Position numbers and translations under genes: made by a program
Shown here: piece by piece, positions 6,169 through 13,301 of the stretch
How the letters are laid out: the number at the start of each line of letters is the position of its first letter
Numbering within the stretch: position 1 is the stretch's first letter
Notes under the pieces: model-generated
What the model was told of the DNA's origin: nothing
Database searches by the model: none
The model's input: only the letters and a program-made list of their open reading frames with translations
From: an uncultured Streptococcus sp.
Lineage (GTDB): Bacteria; Bacillota; Bacilli; Lactobacillales; Streptococcaceae
Direction of reading: 5' to 3'
Assembly (NCBI RefSeq): GCF_959025735.1
Contig: NZ_CAUFJQ010000046.1
Coordinates: forward strand, 1-14,644
DNA: 14,644 nt

Positions 6169-7419
6169 ATGATAACAGCAAAAGATGTGGCCAAGGCCCA
6201 TAAAATATTAAGTGGAGTCGTTGTCAATACGCCCCTTGAATACGACCACTATTTATCTGAAAAATATGGGGCAAAGATTTATTTGAAAAAAGAAAACGCC
6301 CAACGTGTTCGTTCGTTTAAGATTCGTGGAGCGTATTTTGCAATTTCTCAACTCTCAAAAGAAGAGCGTGAGCGTGGGGTAGTGTGTGCTTCTGCGGGAA
6401 ACCATGCGCAAGGAGTTGCTTATACTTGTAATGAAATGAAGATTCCAGCGACCATCTTCATGCCGATTACAACACCGCAACAAAAGATCGGCCAAGTCCG
6501 ATTCTTTGGTGGGGATTATGTAACAATTAAGTTGGTCGGGGATACCTTTGATGCGTCAGCTAAGGCAGCCCAAGAATTTACTCTCGCAGAAAAACGGACC
6601 TTTATTGACCCGTTTGATGATCCACACGTACAGGCTGGCCAAGGAACAGTAGCCTATGAAATTCTTGAGGAAGCTCGAAAAGAATCGATTGCCTTTGATG
6701 CTGTCCTTGTTCCTGTTGGTGGAGGAGGCCTCATTTCAGGTGTTTCTACCTATATCAAAGAAACAGAGCCTAGGATTGAGGTTATTGGGGTAGAGGCCGA
6801 AGGGGCGCGCTCCATGAAGGCTGCTTTTGAAGCAGGGGGGCCAGTCAAATTACCAGAAATTGATAAATTTGCAGATGGGATTGCCGTGCAAAAAGTGGGA
6901 CAATTAACCTATGAAGTAACCCGTCAGCATGTGGAAACCCTGGTTGGGGTCGATGAAGGTTTGATTTCAGAGACCTTGATTGATCTTTATTCTAAGCAGG
7001 GGATCGTAGCTGAACCAGCGGGAGCTGCTAGTGTGGCATCTCTAGAGATCTTGCGCGAATACATCAAGGGTAAAACGATCTGTTGTATTATCTCAGGTGG
7101 AAATAATGATATTAACCGCATGCCTGAAATGGAAGAACGTGCCTTGATCTACGATGGAGTGAAACACTACTTTATCGTAAACTTCCCACAACGTCCAGGG
7201 GCCCTTCGCGAGTTTGTAAATGATATCTTAGGGCCAAATGATGATATCACACGTTTTGAATACATCAAGCGCGCTAGTAAGGGAACAGGCCCTGTCTTGA
7301 TTGGGGTTACTTTAGCCAATAAACATGACTATGCAGGCTTGGTCAACCGTATCGAGCGTTTTGATCCGTCTTTCATTAACTTGAACGGCAATGAAACACT
7401 CTATAATATGCTCGTCTGA
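6169..7419 (+). CDS. ilvA: Threonine deaminase (threonine ammonia-lyase, biosynthetic)
   Basis: This 416-residue PLP enzyme converts threonine to 2-oxobutanoate and ammonia, the committed step of isoleucine synthesis. The PLP lysine is Lys51 in RSFKIRGAY. A SAGNHAQG loop follows, then the phosphate-binding glycine run VGGGGLISG near residue 186. The C-terminus (from about residue 330, FIVNFPQRPGALREF) is a single ACT-like regulatory domain, the shorter Gram-positive form rather than the two-domain E. coli form. I chose ATG 6169 because AGAGG lies six bases upstream. The in-frame TTG at 6139 sits in the terminator T-run. No promoter is visible between the terminator and the start, so expression probably depends on readthrough or on a promoter farther upstream. 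Confidence 0.95.
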   Translation: MITAKDVAKAHKILSGVVVNTPLEYDHYLSEKYGAKIYLKKENAQRVRSFKIRGAYFAISQLSKEERERGVVCASAGNHAQGVAYTCNEMKIPATIFMPITTPQQKIGQVRFFGGDYVTIKLVGDTFDASAKAAQEFTLAEKRTFIDPFDDPHVQAGQGTVAYEILEEARKESIAFDAVLVPVGGGGLISGVSTYIKETEPRIEVIGVEAEGARSMKAAFEAGGPVKLPEIDKFADGIAVQKVGQLTYEVTRQHVETLVGVDEGLISETLIDLYSKQGIVAEPAGAASVASLEILREYIKGKTICCIISGGNNDINRMPEMEERALIYDGVKHYFIVNFPQRPGALREFVNDILGPNDDITRFEYIKRASKGTGPVLIGVTLANKHDYAGLVNRIERFDPSFINLNGNETLYNMLV

Positions 7420-7446
7420 GTATCATACAGAAACAATCGACCATTT

Positions 7447-7481
7447 AAGCAATATATTTTTAAGGAATATATTGCTTTTTT
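7447..7481 (+). terminator. Intrinsic terminator after ilvA
   Basis: AAGCAATATATT (7447-7458) and AATATATTGCTT (7466-7477) form a 12-pair perfect stem with a short loop, running into Ts to 7481. It ends the ilv transcription unit. Confidence 0.88.
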
Positions 7482-7492
7482 ATCAACACTTG

Positions 7493-7501
7493 TGATATGA
7501 T
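7493..7501 (+). promoter_or_regulatory. Extended -10 promoter for the SPFH gene
   Basis: TGATATGAT gives a TGn extension plus the -10 element TATGAT (7496-7501). A weak -35 candidate, TTGCTT (7472-7477), lies 18 bases upstream and overlaps the terminator stem. The expected leader is short, about 20 bases. Confidence 0.5.
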
Positions 7502-7529
7502 ATGCGTAAATTAAAAGGAGGAACTTTTT

Positions 7530-8423
7530 ATGCCTGGATTTATTATCTTTGTTTTATTCTTGCTACTGGTTGCAGGATTCATTGTGATTAGCTCACTATA
7601 TGTGGTCAAGCAACAATCCGTTGCCATCATCGAGCGCTTCGGACGATATCAAAAAATTAGCGATAGTGGTATTCATATGCGAGCGCCTTTTGGCATCGAT
7701 AAAATTGCAGCACGAGTTCAATTGCGCGTCTTGCAGAGTGAGATCGTGGTTGAAACAAAAACTCAGGATAACGTATTCGTTACTATGAATGTGGCGACGC
7801 AATACCGAGTGAACGAAAGCAACGTAAAGGATGCCTACTACAAGTTGATGCGTCCAGAATCACAGATTAAATCATACATTGAAGATGCTTTGCGTTCTTC
7901 TGTTCCCAAGTTGACCTTGGATGAATTATTTGAGAAAAAAGATGAAATCGCCCTTGAAGTTCAAAAACAAGTGGCAGAAGAAATGTCAACTTATGGATAT
8001 ATTATTGTAAAAACCTTGATCACCAAAGTTGAGCCAGATGCCGAAGTGAAACAATCCATGAACGAGATTAATGCGGCGCAAAGAAAACGCGTGGCAGCTC
8101 AGGAATTGGCAGAAGCAGACAAGATCAAGATCGTTACTGCTGCCGAAGCTGAGGCGGAAAAAGACCGCTTGCACGGGGTCGGTATTGCCGAGCAACGGAA
8201 GGCTATTGTCGATGGATTGGCAGACTCTATTAAAGAGTTAAAAGGAGCCAATGTAGACTTGACCGAAGAGCAAATCATGTCTATTCTGTTAACCAATCAG
8301 TACTTAGATACCTTAAATAATTTTGCAGATAAAGAAGGGAATAATACGATTTTCCTACCAGCTAACCCAGATGGGGTCGAAAACATTCGTACACAAATAT
8401 TATCAGCCCTGAAAGCAAAGTAA
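7530..8423 (+). CDS. SPFH/band 7 (stomatin-prohibitin-like) membrane protein
   Basis: This 297-residue protein has one N-terminal membrane segment (about residues 3-25) followed by the band 7 domain: VVKQQSVAIIERFGRYQK, then QDNVFVTMNVATQYRV. A long Ala/Glu/Lys-rich helical region follows (about 165-235, including the repeated AEAEAEK pattern), predicted to be coiled coil, then the conserved tail LTEEQIMSILLTNQYLDTL. It belongs to the QmcA/HflC/slipin side of the superfamily. Members oligomerise on membranes and organise microdomains or associate with proteases such as FtsH. AAAAGGAGG at 7513-7521 is a strong ribosome binding site eight bases before ATG 7530. No NfeD-type partner gene is adjacent and it appears to be a single-gene unit. 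Its specific role is unknown. Confidence 0.9.
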   Translation: MPGFIIFVLFLLLVAGFIVISSLYVVKQQSVAIIERFGRYQKISDSGIHMRAPFGIDKIAARVQLRVLQSEIVVETKTQDNVFVTMNVATQYRVNESNVKDAYYKLMRPESQIKSYIEDALRSSVPKLTLDELFEKKDEIALEVQKQVAEEMSTYGYIIVKTLITKVEPDAEVKQSMNEINAAQRKRVAAQELAEADKIKIVTAAEAEAEKDRLHGVGIAEQRKAIVDGLADSIKELKGANVDLTEEQIMSILLTNQYLDTLNNFADKEGNNTIFLPANPDGVENIRTQILSALKAK

Positions 8424-8452
8424 ACTATTTCTCATTTTTTAAAAAAGGTTCG

Positions 8453-8467
8453 TATTTTCAGCGATTT
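8453..8467 (+). promoter_or_regulatory. Weak CodY-like box upstream of the small HTH gene
   Basis: TATTTTCAGCGATTT matches the CodY consensus AATTTTCWGAAAATT at 11 of 15 positions and ends three bases before the -35 element. In AT-rich DNA such a match can arise by chance, so this is only a candidate. Confidence 0.25.
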
Positions 8468-8470
8468 TAG

Positions 8471-8499
8471 TTGACAAAATGTGCAAAACAATTTATATT
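8471..8499 (+). promoter_or_regulatory. Near-consensus sigma-A promoter for the small HTH-like gene
   Basis: A perfect TTGACA (8471-8476) is 17 bases from TATATT (8494-8499). It is the best -35/-10 pair in the window. A leader of about 25 bases leads to AGGAG at 8520-8524 and the ATG at 8532. Confidence 0.85.
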
Positions 8500-8531
8500 A
8501 GTATTGGAAATAATAATATAGGAGAAAGATC

Positions 8532-8747
8532 ATGGCTAAATCGAACTTTGAAAAAGTAGAATCAGTTGTTGGATGGGTACGCGATAAGAAAATTACGGGA
8601 TATCGTATCAGTAAAGAAACAAATGCCCGTGAAATGTCTATCATTGCCTTGGCTCAAGGACGTGCAAAAGTGAAGAACATCTCGTTTGAAACTGCACTCG
8701 GATTGATTGATTTTTATGACAAAAATCATCAAAAATTCGAAGATTAA
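8532..8747 (+). CDS. Small conserved protein with XRE/Cro-like helix-turn-helix pattern
   Basis: This is a 71-residue protein. Residues about 12-63 follow the spacing of a Cro/C1-type domain: a first helix around VVGWVRDKKI, then YRISKETNAREM as helix 2, SIIALAQGRAKVKN as the recognition helix and turn, and SFETALGLIDFYD as the last helix. There is no effector domain, membrane segment or signal peptide. It is a lone gene with its own near-consensus promoter, a good ribosome binding site (AGGAG, seven bases before ATG) and its own terminator, so it is clearly expressed as a unit. I do not know a named function. It may be a small DNA-binding regulator, but the recognition helix is atypical, so a non-DNA-binding role cannot be excluded. 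Confidence 0.8.
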   Translation: MAKSNFEKVESVVGWVRDKKITGYRISKETNAREMSIIALAQGRAKVKNISFETALGLIDFYDKNHQKFED

Positions 8748-8762
8748 TTTGTTGTTCCAATT

Positions 8763-8794
8763 AAAAACCAGAGAGTTTCCTCTCTGGTTTTTTT
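8763..8794 (+). terminator. Intrinsic terminator of the small HTH-like gene, possibly bidirectional
   Basis: CCAGAGAG (8768-8775) and CTCTCTGG (8780-8787) form a perfect eight-pair stem with a four-base loop, followed by seven Ts (8788-8794). Five As flank the left side (8763-8767), so it could also stop transcripts arriving from the minus-strand transporter genes. Confidence 0.9.
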
Positions 8795-8818
8795 CTATGC
8801 CTTAAAAGAAGAGGAGGT

Positions 8819-8858
8819 AAAAAAACAGCTTGCTTCCATACTGGTAAGCAAACTGTTT
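8819..8858 (-). terminator. Intrinsic terminator of the glutamine transporter operon
   Basis: AAACAG (8823-8828) pairs with CTGTTT (8853-8858), and TTGCTT (8830-8835) with AAGCAA (8846-8851), with one C/A mismatch between tiers and a ten-base loop. Read on the minus strand, the stem ends in a run of Ts (As at 8819-8825 on the plus strand). It lies just after the ATPase stop and is separate from the hairpin at 8763-8794. Confidence 0.82.
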
Positions 8859-8865
8859 CAAGAGA

Positions 8866-9606
8866 TTAATGTAAGAAGCGTTGAAGGAATTCCTTGGTCC
8901 GTTCTTCTTTTGGATTGCTAAAGATTTCTTTTGGATCTCCTTGCTCAGCGATGACACCCTTGTCCATGAAGATGACCCGGCTAGAGACATCGCGGGCAAA
9001 TTCCATTTCGTGGGTGACGACAATCATGGTGAGTCCTTCTTTTGCCAGATCCTGCATGATTTTCAAGACTTCCCCAACCATTTCTGGGTCTAGGGCAGAA
9101 GTTGGTTCATCGAAGAGAATGGCATCAGGATCCATAGAAAGGGCGCGTGCGATGGCGACCCGCTGCTTTTGACCACCTGAAAGTTGTTTCGGACGGGCAG
9201 CCCAATATTGAGAACCCATACCGACTTTTTCAAGGTTTTCTTTGGCAACTTTCTCTGCAGTTTTACGATCGCGCTTGAGGACGGTTGTTTGTGCAACGAT
9301 CGTATTTTCCAAGACGTTTAAATTTTCGAAGAGATTAAAGCTTTGGAAAACCATTCCTAATTTCTCGCGGTAGTGGGTAAGATCATACTCAGGATCAAGA
9401 ACATTTTGCCCACGATAGAGAATCTCTCCAGCTGTGGGAGTCTCTAGAAGATTGATGGAGCGAAGGAAGGTTGATTTTCCGCTACCAGAGCTCCCGATGA
9501 TGGAGATCACCTCTCCTTTTTCAACGGTGAGCGAAATATCTTTCAAGACTTCATTTTGACCGTAAGATTTTTTTAAATGTTGGATTTCAAGAATTTTTTC
9601 TGCCAT
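8866..9606 (-). CDS. glnQ: Polar amino acid (glutamine-type) ABC transporter ATP-binding protein
   Basis: This 246-residue ATPase powers import by the permease encoded just upstream. It shows Walker A GSSGSGKST (residues 38-46), the Q-loop Gln88 in MVFQSFNLF, signature LSGGQ (142-146), Walker B ILFDE with catalytic Glu167, the D-loop SALDPE and switch His199. The sequence is characteristic of the GlnQ/HisP/ArtP group. The ATG shares one base with the permease stop (TAATG), so the two are translationally coupled. glnQ is a family-level name. Glutamine or glutamate is the likeliest substrate, but other polar amino acids remain possible. Confidence 0.93.
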   Translation of the reverse strand: MAEKILEIQHLKKSYGQNEVLKDISLTVEKGEVISIIGSSGSGKSTFLRSINLLETPTAGEILYRGQNVLDPEYDLTHYREKLGMVFQSFNLFENLNVLENTIVAQTTVLKRDRKTAEKVAKENLEKVGMGSQYWAARPKQLSGGQKQRVAIARALSMDPDAILFDEPTSALDPEMVGEVLKIMQDLAKEGLTMIVVTHEMEFARDVSSRVIFMDKGVIAEQGDPKEIFSNPKEERTKEFLQRFLH

Positions 9607-11168
9607 TATTTCACCTCTTTGACTTGCATTTGATTTGCACCTGTAGTATAAGTATCAGAATCTAAGCGACGTTCGATGTAGCGAAGGATTCGTGTGATAG
9701 TAAAGGTGAGAACGAAGTAAATCACAGCGATGATCGTAAAGGTTGGGAAGTATTGGTAGTTTTGAGTTGCGACCGTATTTCCTGTAAAGTACAGTTCAAC
9801 TACAGAGATAACATTCAAAACAGATGTATCCTTGATGTTAATAACAAATTCATTCCCTGTTGCTGGCAAGATATTGCGAACAACCTGTGGAAGGACGACC
9901 TTGCGCATGGTTTGTCCATGGGTCATTCCTAGAGCAGTCGCTGCTTCAAACTGACCTGGATCCACTGCTAAGATCCCACCACGAACAATCTCACTCATAT
10001 AAGCTCCGGTATTGATGGATACGATAAAGATGGCGGCCCAGGTACGATCCAAGGAAATGTTAAAGGCTTGGGCGGAACCGTAGAAAATGACCATGGATTG
10101 AACGATCATCGGAGTTCCACGGAAGATTTCAATGTAGACATTGAGGAACCAACCAAAGGCAGTTTGGCATCCAGCAAGGAATTTATTTTTAGCCTTCGGA
10201 GCTGTCCGGAAGACACCGATTAACAAACCGATAATCAACCCAGCGATAGTTCCAGTCATAGAGATTAAGAGGGTCATTCCAGTTCCCCGTAAGAACTGTG
10301 GGCCATTATCCTTTAAAATCTTCATCATTTGGCTAAAGAATGTCTGCTTATCATCACTAGCATCACTGGAAGCTGGTTGCTTCTTAATCATATCATCCAT
10401 GAGTTTAACTTGGTCTTCAGACGAAATCTTAGCTAGTGCGGCATTGACTTGGTCAATTCTAGTGTCACCTTTCTTCATCCCGATAGCGATAGTCGCATCT
10501 TCTTCCCCAACTTCAAATCCTTTTTTGAATTGAATCATCTTAAATTTAGAATTAGCGGACTCGGCGGTTAGGGCTTCGGGACGTTCAGAAACATAGGCAT
10601 CAATAACACCCGATTCTAAAGCTTGACGCATCTGGGCAAAATCACCCATTGCAGTTTCTTGTTTCGCACCCTTGAGTTGGGAAATGAGAGAATAGAGGTA
10701 GACCCCTTGTTGAGAGGTGACCTTTGCATCCTTAAAGTCATCTAGACTAGTGGCGTTTGCATAGTTTCCATCTTTACGAACGAGCATGACCGGTTCACTG
10801 GTATAGTAGCTCTTGGAGAAGGCGACCTCTTTTTTACGTTCAGCGGTTGGACTCATCCCAGCGATAATCATATCGATTTTACCAGAAGTGAGGGCTGGAA
10901 TTAAACCGTTCCAAGATGTTTTTACGATCAGAGGTTTTTTACCTAACTCCTCAGCAACTTTTTTGGCGATTTGGACATCGTACCCATTGGCATATTGATT
11001 GGTACCGTCAATTTTAACAGCTCCATTTGCATCATCTTCTTGGGTCCAGTTGAAAGGAGCGTAGGCTGCTTCCATTCCGATTCGTAAATAGTCATCTGCA
11101 TGAGCAACCTGTGTGATCCCCAGGCAAATGAAAAGCCCTGTTAAGAGCGCGAATAATGTTTTTTTCAT
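9606..11168 (-). CDS. glnP: Fused amino acid-binding protein and permease of a glutamine-type ABC transporter
   Basis: This 520-residue fusion carries a signal peptide (residues 1-24, probable cleavage after AHA before DD). One type-3 periplasmic-binding-protein domain follows (about 26-265; RIGMEAAYAPFNW near the start). A His/Glu/Gln/Arg/opine-type permease domain occupies about 290-505, with the first membrane helix after FLRGTGMTLLIS and the EAA loop starting at Glu408 (EAATALGM). The binding site is therefore tethered to the translocator, as in the GlnP family, but with one binding domain rather than the two of Lactococcus GlnP. There is no lipobox. The ribosome binding site AGGAG lies five bases before the ATG. 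It is the first gene of a two-gene operon and is divergent from the DUF2207 gene. Confidence 0.93.
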   Translation of the reverse strand: MKKTLFALLTGLFICLGITQVAHADDYLRIGMEAAYAPFNWTQEDDANGAVKIDGTNQYANGYDVQIAKKVAEELGKKPLIVKTSWNGLIPALTSGKIDMIIAGMSPTAERKKEVAFSKSYYTSEPVMLVRKDGNYANATSLDDFKDAKVTSQQGVYLYSLISQLKGAKQETAMGDFAQMRQALESGVIDAYVSERPEALTAESANSKFKMIQFKKGFEVGEEDATIAIGMKKGDTRIDQVNAALAKISSEDQVKLMDDMIKKQPASSDASDDKQTFFSQMMKILKDNGPQFLRGTGMTLLISMTGTIAGLIIGLLIGVFRTAPKAKNKFLAGCQTAFGWFLNVYIEIFRGTPMIVQSMVIFYGSAQAFNISLDRTWAAIFIVSINTGAYMSEIVRGGILAVDPGQFEAATALGMTHGQTMRKVVLPQVVRNILPATGNEFVINIKDTSVLNVISVVELYFTGNTVATQNYQYFPTFTIIAVIYFVLTFTITRILRYIERRLDSDTYTTGANQMQVKEVK

Positions 11169-11200
11169 TTTTTCTCCTCTTCCTTATTTTAACTTCTCCT

Positions 11201-11229
11201 ATTGTACAGTAAAATAGGCTGCATTTCAA
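11201..11229 (-). promoter_or_regulatory. Promoter of the glutamine transporter operon
   Basis: On the minus strand TTGAAA (11229-11224) is 17 bases from TACAAT (11206-11201). The ATG at 11168 lies about 33 bases past the -10, giving a short leader. The spacing is ideal and no other candidate competes. Confidence 0.75.
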
Positions 11230-11255
11230 ACATGGTCCTCTTTTTATTTAAAAAA

Positions 11256-11264
11256 TGCTATAAT
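11256..11264 (+). promoter_or_regulatory. Extended -10 promoter for the DUF2207 gene
   Basis: TGCTATAAT combines a TGn extension with a consensus -10 (11259-11264). No recognisable -35 is at the right distance. The -10 lies only 22 bases before the ATG at 11286, so the leader is about 15 bases and just covers the AAAGGAG at 11270-11276. Confidence 0.65.
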
Positions 11265-11285
11265 AATACAAAGGAGCGTGATCAA

Positions 11286-13193
11286 ATGAAAAAGTATTTG
11301 TATGTTTTTTTCGCCTTTCTGGCCTGCCTTTTTGTCAGTCAGAATGTCCATGCATCTAGTCCATCTTATGATGTATTGTACTATGGTGGAACCTTGACCT
11401 TGGACACCTGGGACGACGCCACCTATGAGGAAGAACTGGTTTATTATTTCAAAGATTCTTATAGAGGGCAGTATGTTAGCCTAGGAACTGCGGGCAACAT
11501 GCCACAAGGCTTTGCGATTGAGATACCGCCAAAGGTTGAGGTGGAAGGTCGTGGTCTTCAAAGAGAACCCGAGATTACGAATCTAGGTGATGGCTACCGA
11601 GTGAAAATTTATAACAGTGGTGTAGCGACAGATACTGTCAAAATTAAAGTAACATGGAAATTAAAAAATCTCCTCTATTCACATAAGGATATCTTGGAGT
11701 TGAACTGGAAACCGATCACAGATGGCGATCAGAAGGTGGATGAAGTTCAGTTTCGTGTCATCCCTAAGTTTGCACCAGCTAATGCCCAATCTGAACTGTA
11801 TATCCATACAGCCTTTATGGGACCGGATGTGACTGTAAAGAAAGAAGATGGAATCTATTCTGCCACTTTCTATAACCTAGGCAAAGGAAAGGCTGTGGAG
11901 TTGTATGGTTACTGGTTGAAGTCAGACCTAACTACTTTGTATGATTCTGGTCGAAATACAGGATTGACCAAATTGGATGAATTTCATAAGAACCAAGCCA
12001 AAATTGAACAAGAAAAATACTGGACACGCATGTTTTGGAAATGGATCTTGCCAGCCTTAATTATTGCACTCTGGCTTCTTTCTCTCTTGGGTCGCAATCG
12101 GTTCAAAAAAATGATTTGGCCCGGTGTGACCTATCCGACCGATACTCGTCTTTATGAGATTCCACAGGACATTGCACCTCTGATTATGAGTTCGGTTGTT
12201 TATTCAGCTGAACTAGATGAGGCTTCCCCTACCAATAAAGAGAAGGCGACTCCTCCGGTATTTACATTTGAAAAAATGCTTCAAGCCACTTTGCTGGATT
12301 TGATGGATCGTGGAGTGATTGTCTACGAGCAACAAGGAAATGAAGTCGTTTTGACCAGGAAGTCTCATGGACATGTGGATGATTTTGAACGCTCTTTTAT
12401 GAATATGGCTTTTGGGGATCAGGTTTCCTGTACCGTTAAAGATCTCTTTAAGAATTATGAATTTAGTGATGACGTATACAAACATGCCAAAAAAGCAGAT
12501 CAAGATGCTATTCGTTCGCTAGGAAGTAGGGCTCAGGGTCGCTTTGATGCTGCTGTCAACCAGGTAGCCAAAGATGTTCATCGCAAGGTGGAAGATCTCC
12601 ATTTGCCAAGCTACTATCGCCCTTTAGAGGCAACTGAAGAAGCGCAAGCTAGACGAAGCCTCTTCTTTGGTTGGGCTGCTTGGTTTATCGCCCTTGGAGC
12701 AGAAATCTTTGCCATCTTTGGGATGGGTTGGTTCTCTGTTCCTTGTTTGATAGGGATCCTCATACTTTGGTTTATGCCAGTGCGCTTCAATGGTGTCTTT
12801 AAAGCTTGTCTACGAGATGGGGTTGTCAATCTTGCGGGTGCTGAGCAACGCTATTACTGGGATAGTTTTGGTCGGATGTTAAAAGAGATTGCTCACCTCA
12901 ACGATGCAGAGTTGCAGTCTCTAGTCCTATGGAACCGCTTATTGGTCTATGCGGCCTTGTATGGTGTAGCCGATCAGGTCACAAAGGTCATGAAACTTCG
13001 GAATATTCAGTTAGAAAATCAAGCCTTAAATGCTTTCGTTTACACCCCATTCTATCATGATGTGACCCACTCAAGTCATGCCATGTCTACTTATGGATCG
13101 ACAGCATCGACAGCTAGTCATTTCACAGTTTCTTCTGGTAGTGGAGGAGGCTTCTCTGGCGGAGGAGGCGGAGGAGGCTTTGGTGCCTTCTAA
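11286..13193 (+). CDS. DUF2207-type membrane protein with glycine-rich C-terminus
   Basis: This 635-residue protein has a signal peptide (about residues 1-24, cleavage near VHA-SS) and an external N-terminal domain of about 220 residues, beta-rich in appearance. A membrane segment lies at about 249-270 (ILPALIIALWLLSLL), then a cytoplasmic stretch, then a second hydrophobic block at about 457-500 that could cross twice. The last residues are almost all Gly/Ser/Phe, a hallmark of DUF2207 proteins. I chose ATG 11286 because AAAGGAG lies nine bases upstream and a signal peptide follows. The longer in-frame start at 11202 would overlap both promoters. No enzymatic motif is apparent and the function is unknown to me. 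No clear terminator follows, so some readthrough into uppP is possible. Confidence 0.85.
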   Translation: MKKYLYVFFAFLACLFVSQNVHASSPSYDVLYYGGTLTLDTWDDATYEEELVYYFKDSYRGQYVSLGTAGNMPQGFAIEIPPKVEVEGRGLQREPEITNLGDGYRVKIYNSGVATDTVKIKVTWKLKNLLYSHKDILELNWKPITDGDQKVDEVQFRVIPKFAPANAQSELYIHTAFMGPDVTVKKEDGIYSATFYNLGKGKAVELYGYWLKSDLTTLYDSGRNTGLTKLDEFHKNQAKIEQEKYWTRMFWKWILPALIIALWLLSLLGRNRFKKMIWPGVTYPTDTRLYEIPQDIAPLIMSSVVYSAELDEASPTNKEKATPPVFTFEKMLQATLLDLMDRGVIVYEQQGNEVVLTRKSHGHVDDFERSFMNMAFGDQVSCTVKDLFKNYEFSDDVYKHAKKADQDAIRSLGSRAQGRFDAAVNQVAKDVHRKVEDLHLPSYYRPLEATEEAQARRSLFFGWAAWFIALGAEIFAIFGMGWFSVPCLIGILILWFMPVRFNGVFKACLRDGVVNLAGAEQRYYWDSFGRMLKEIAHLNDAELQSLVLWNRLLVYAALYGVADQVTKVMKLRNIQLENQALNAFVYTPFYHDVTHSSHAMSTYGSTASTASHFTVSSGSGGGFSGGGGGGGFGAF

Positions 13194-13264
13194 GCAGTAC
13201 TAAGAATGGTTTTGGTCGCTCTTTCCCTTCTAGTTCGGAAGGTCTGGTCCGGTCCATAGATTTA

Positions 13265-13273
13265 TGATATAAT
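13265..13273 (+). promoter_or_regulatory. Extended -10 promoter for uppP
   Basis: TGATATAAT is a TGn extension plus a perfect -10 (13268-13273). The -35 region (around 13245) is poor, as is usual for extended -10 promoters. AGGAG at 13291-13295 lies six bases before the ATG. Confidence 0.65.
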
Positions 13274-13301
13274 AGAGCAAATGTAAGTTTAGGAGAAAAA
13301 G

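Noticed and set aside
6164..6172. Tiny ATG-AAA-TGA frame between the ilvA ribosome binding site and its ATG, possible upstream regulatory ORF
   Set aside because: The ATG is only one base from the AGAGG site, too close for efficient initiation, and three codons carry no regulatory amino acid.
8424..8460. Terminator after the SPFH gene (TTTTTT-AAAAAA palindrome)
   Set aside because: It is an A/T-only palindrome with no GC stem. I could not support it as an intrinsic terminator.
10141..10533. 130-residue plus-strand frame inside the fused glnP gene
   Set aside because: It is antisense to the permease/binding-protein coding sequence, shows no recognisable domain and has no start signals.
13194..13262. 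Terminator after the DUF2207 gene
   Set aside because: Short complementary pieces exist (CCTTC, GGAAGG), but no stable stem followed by a T-run was found.
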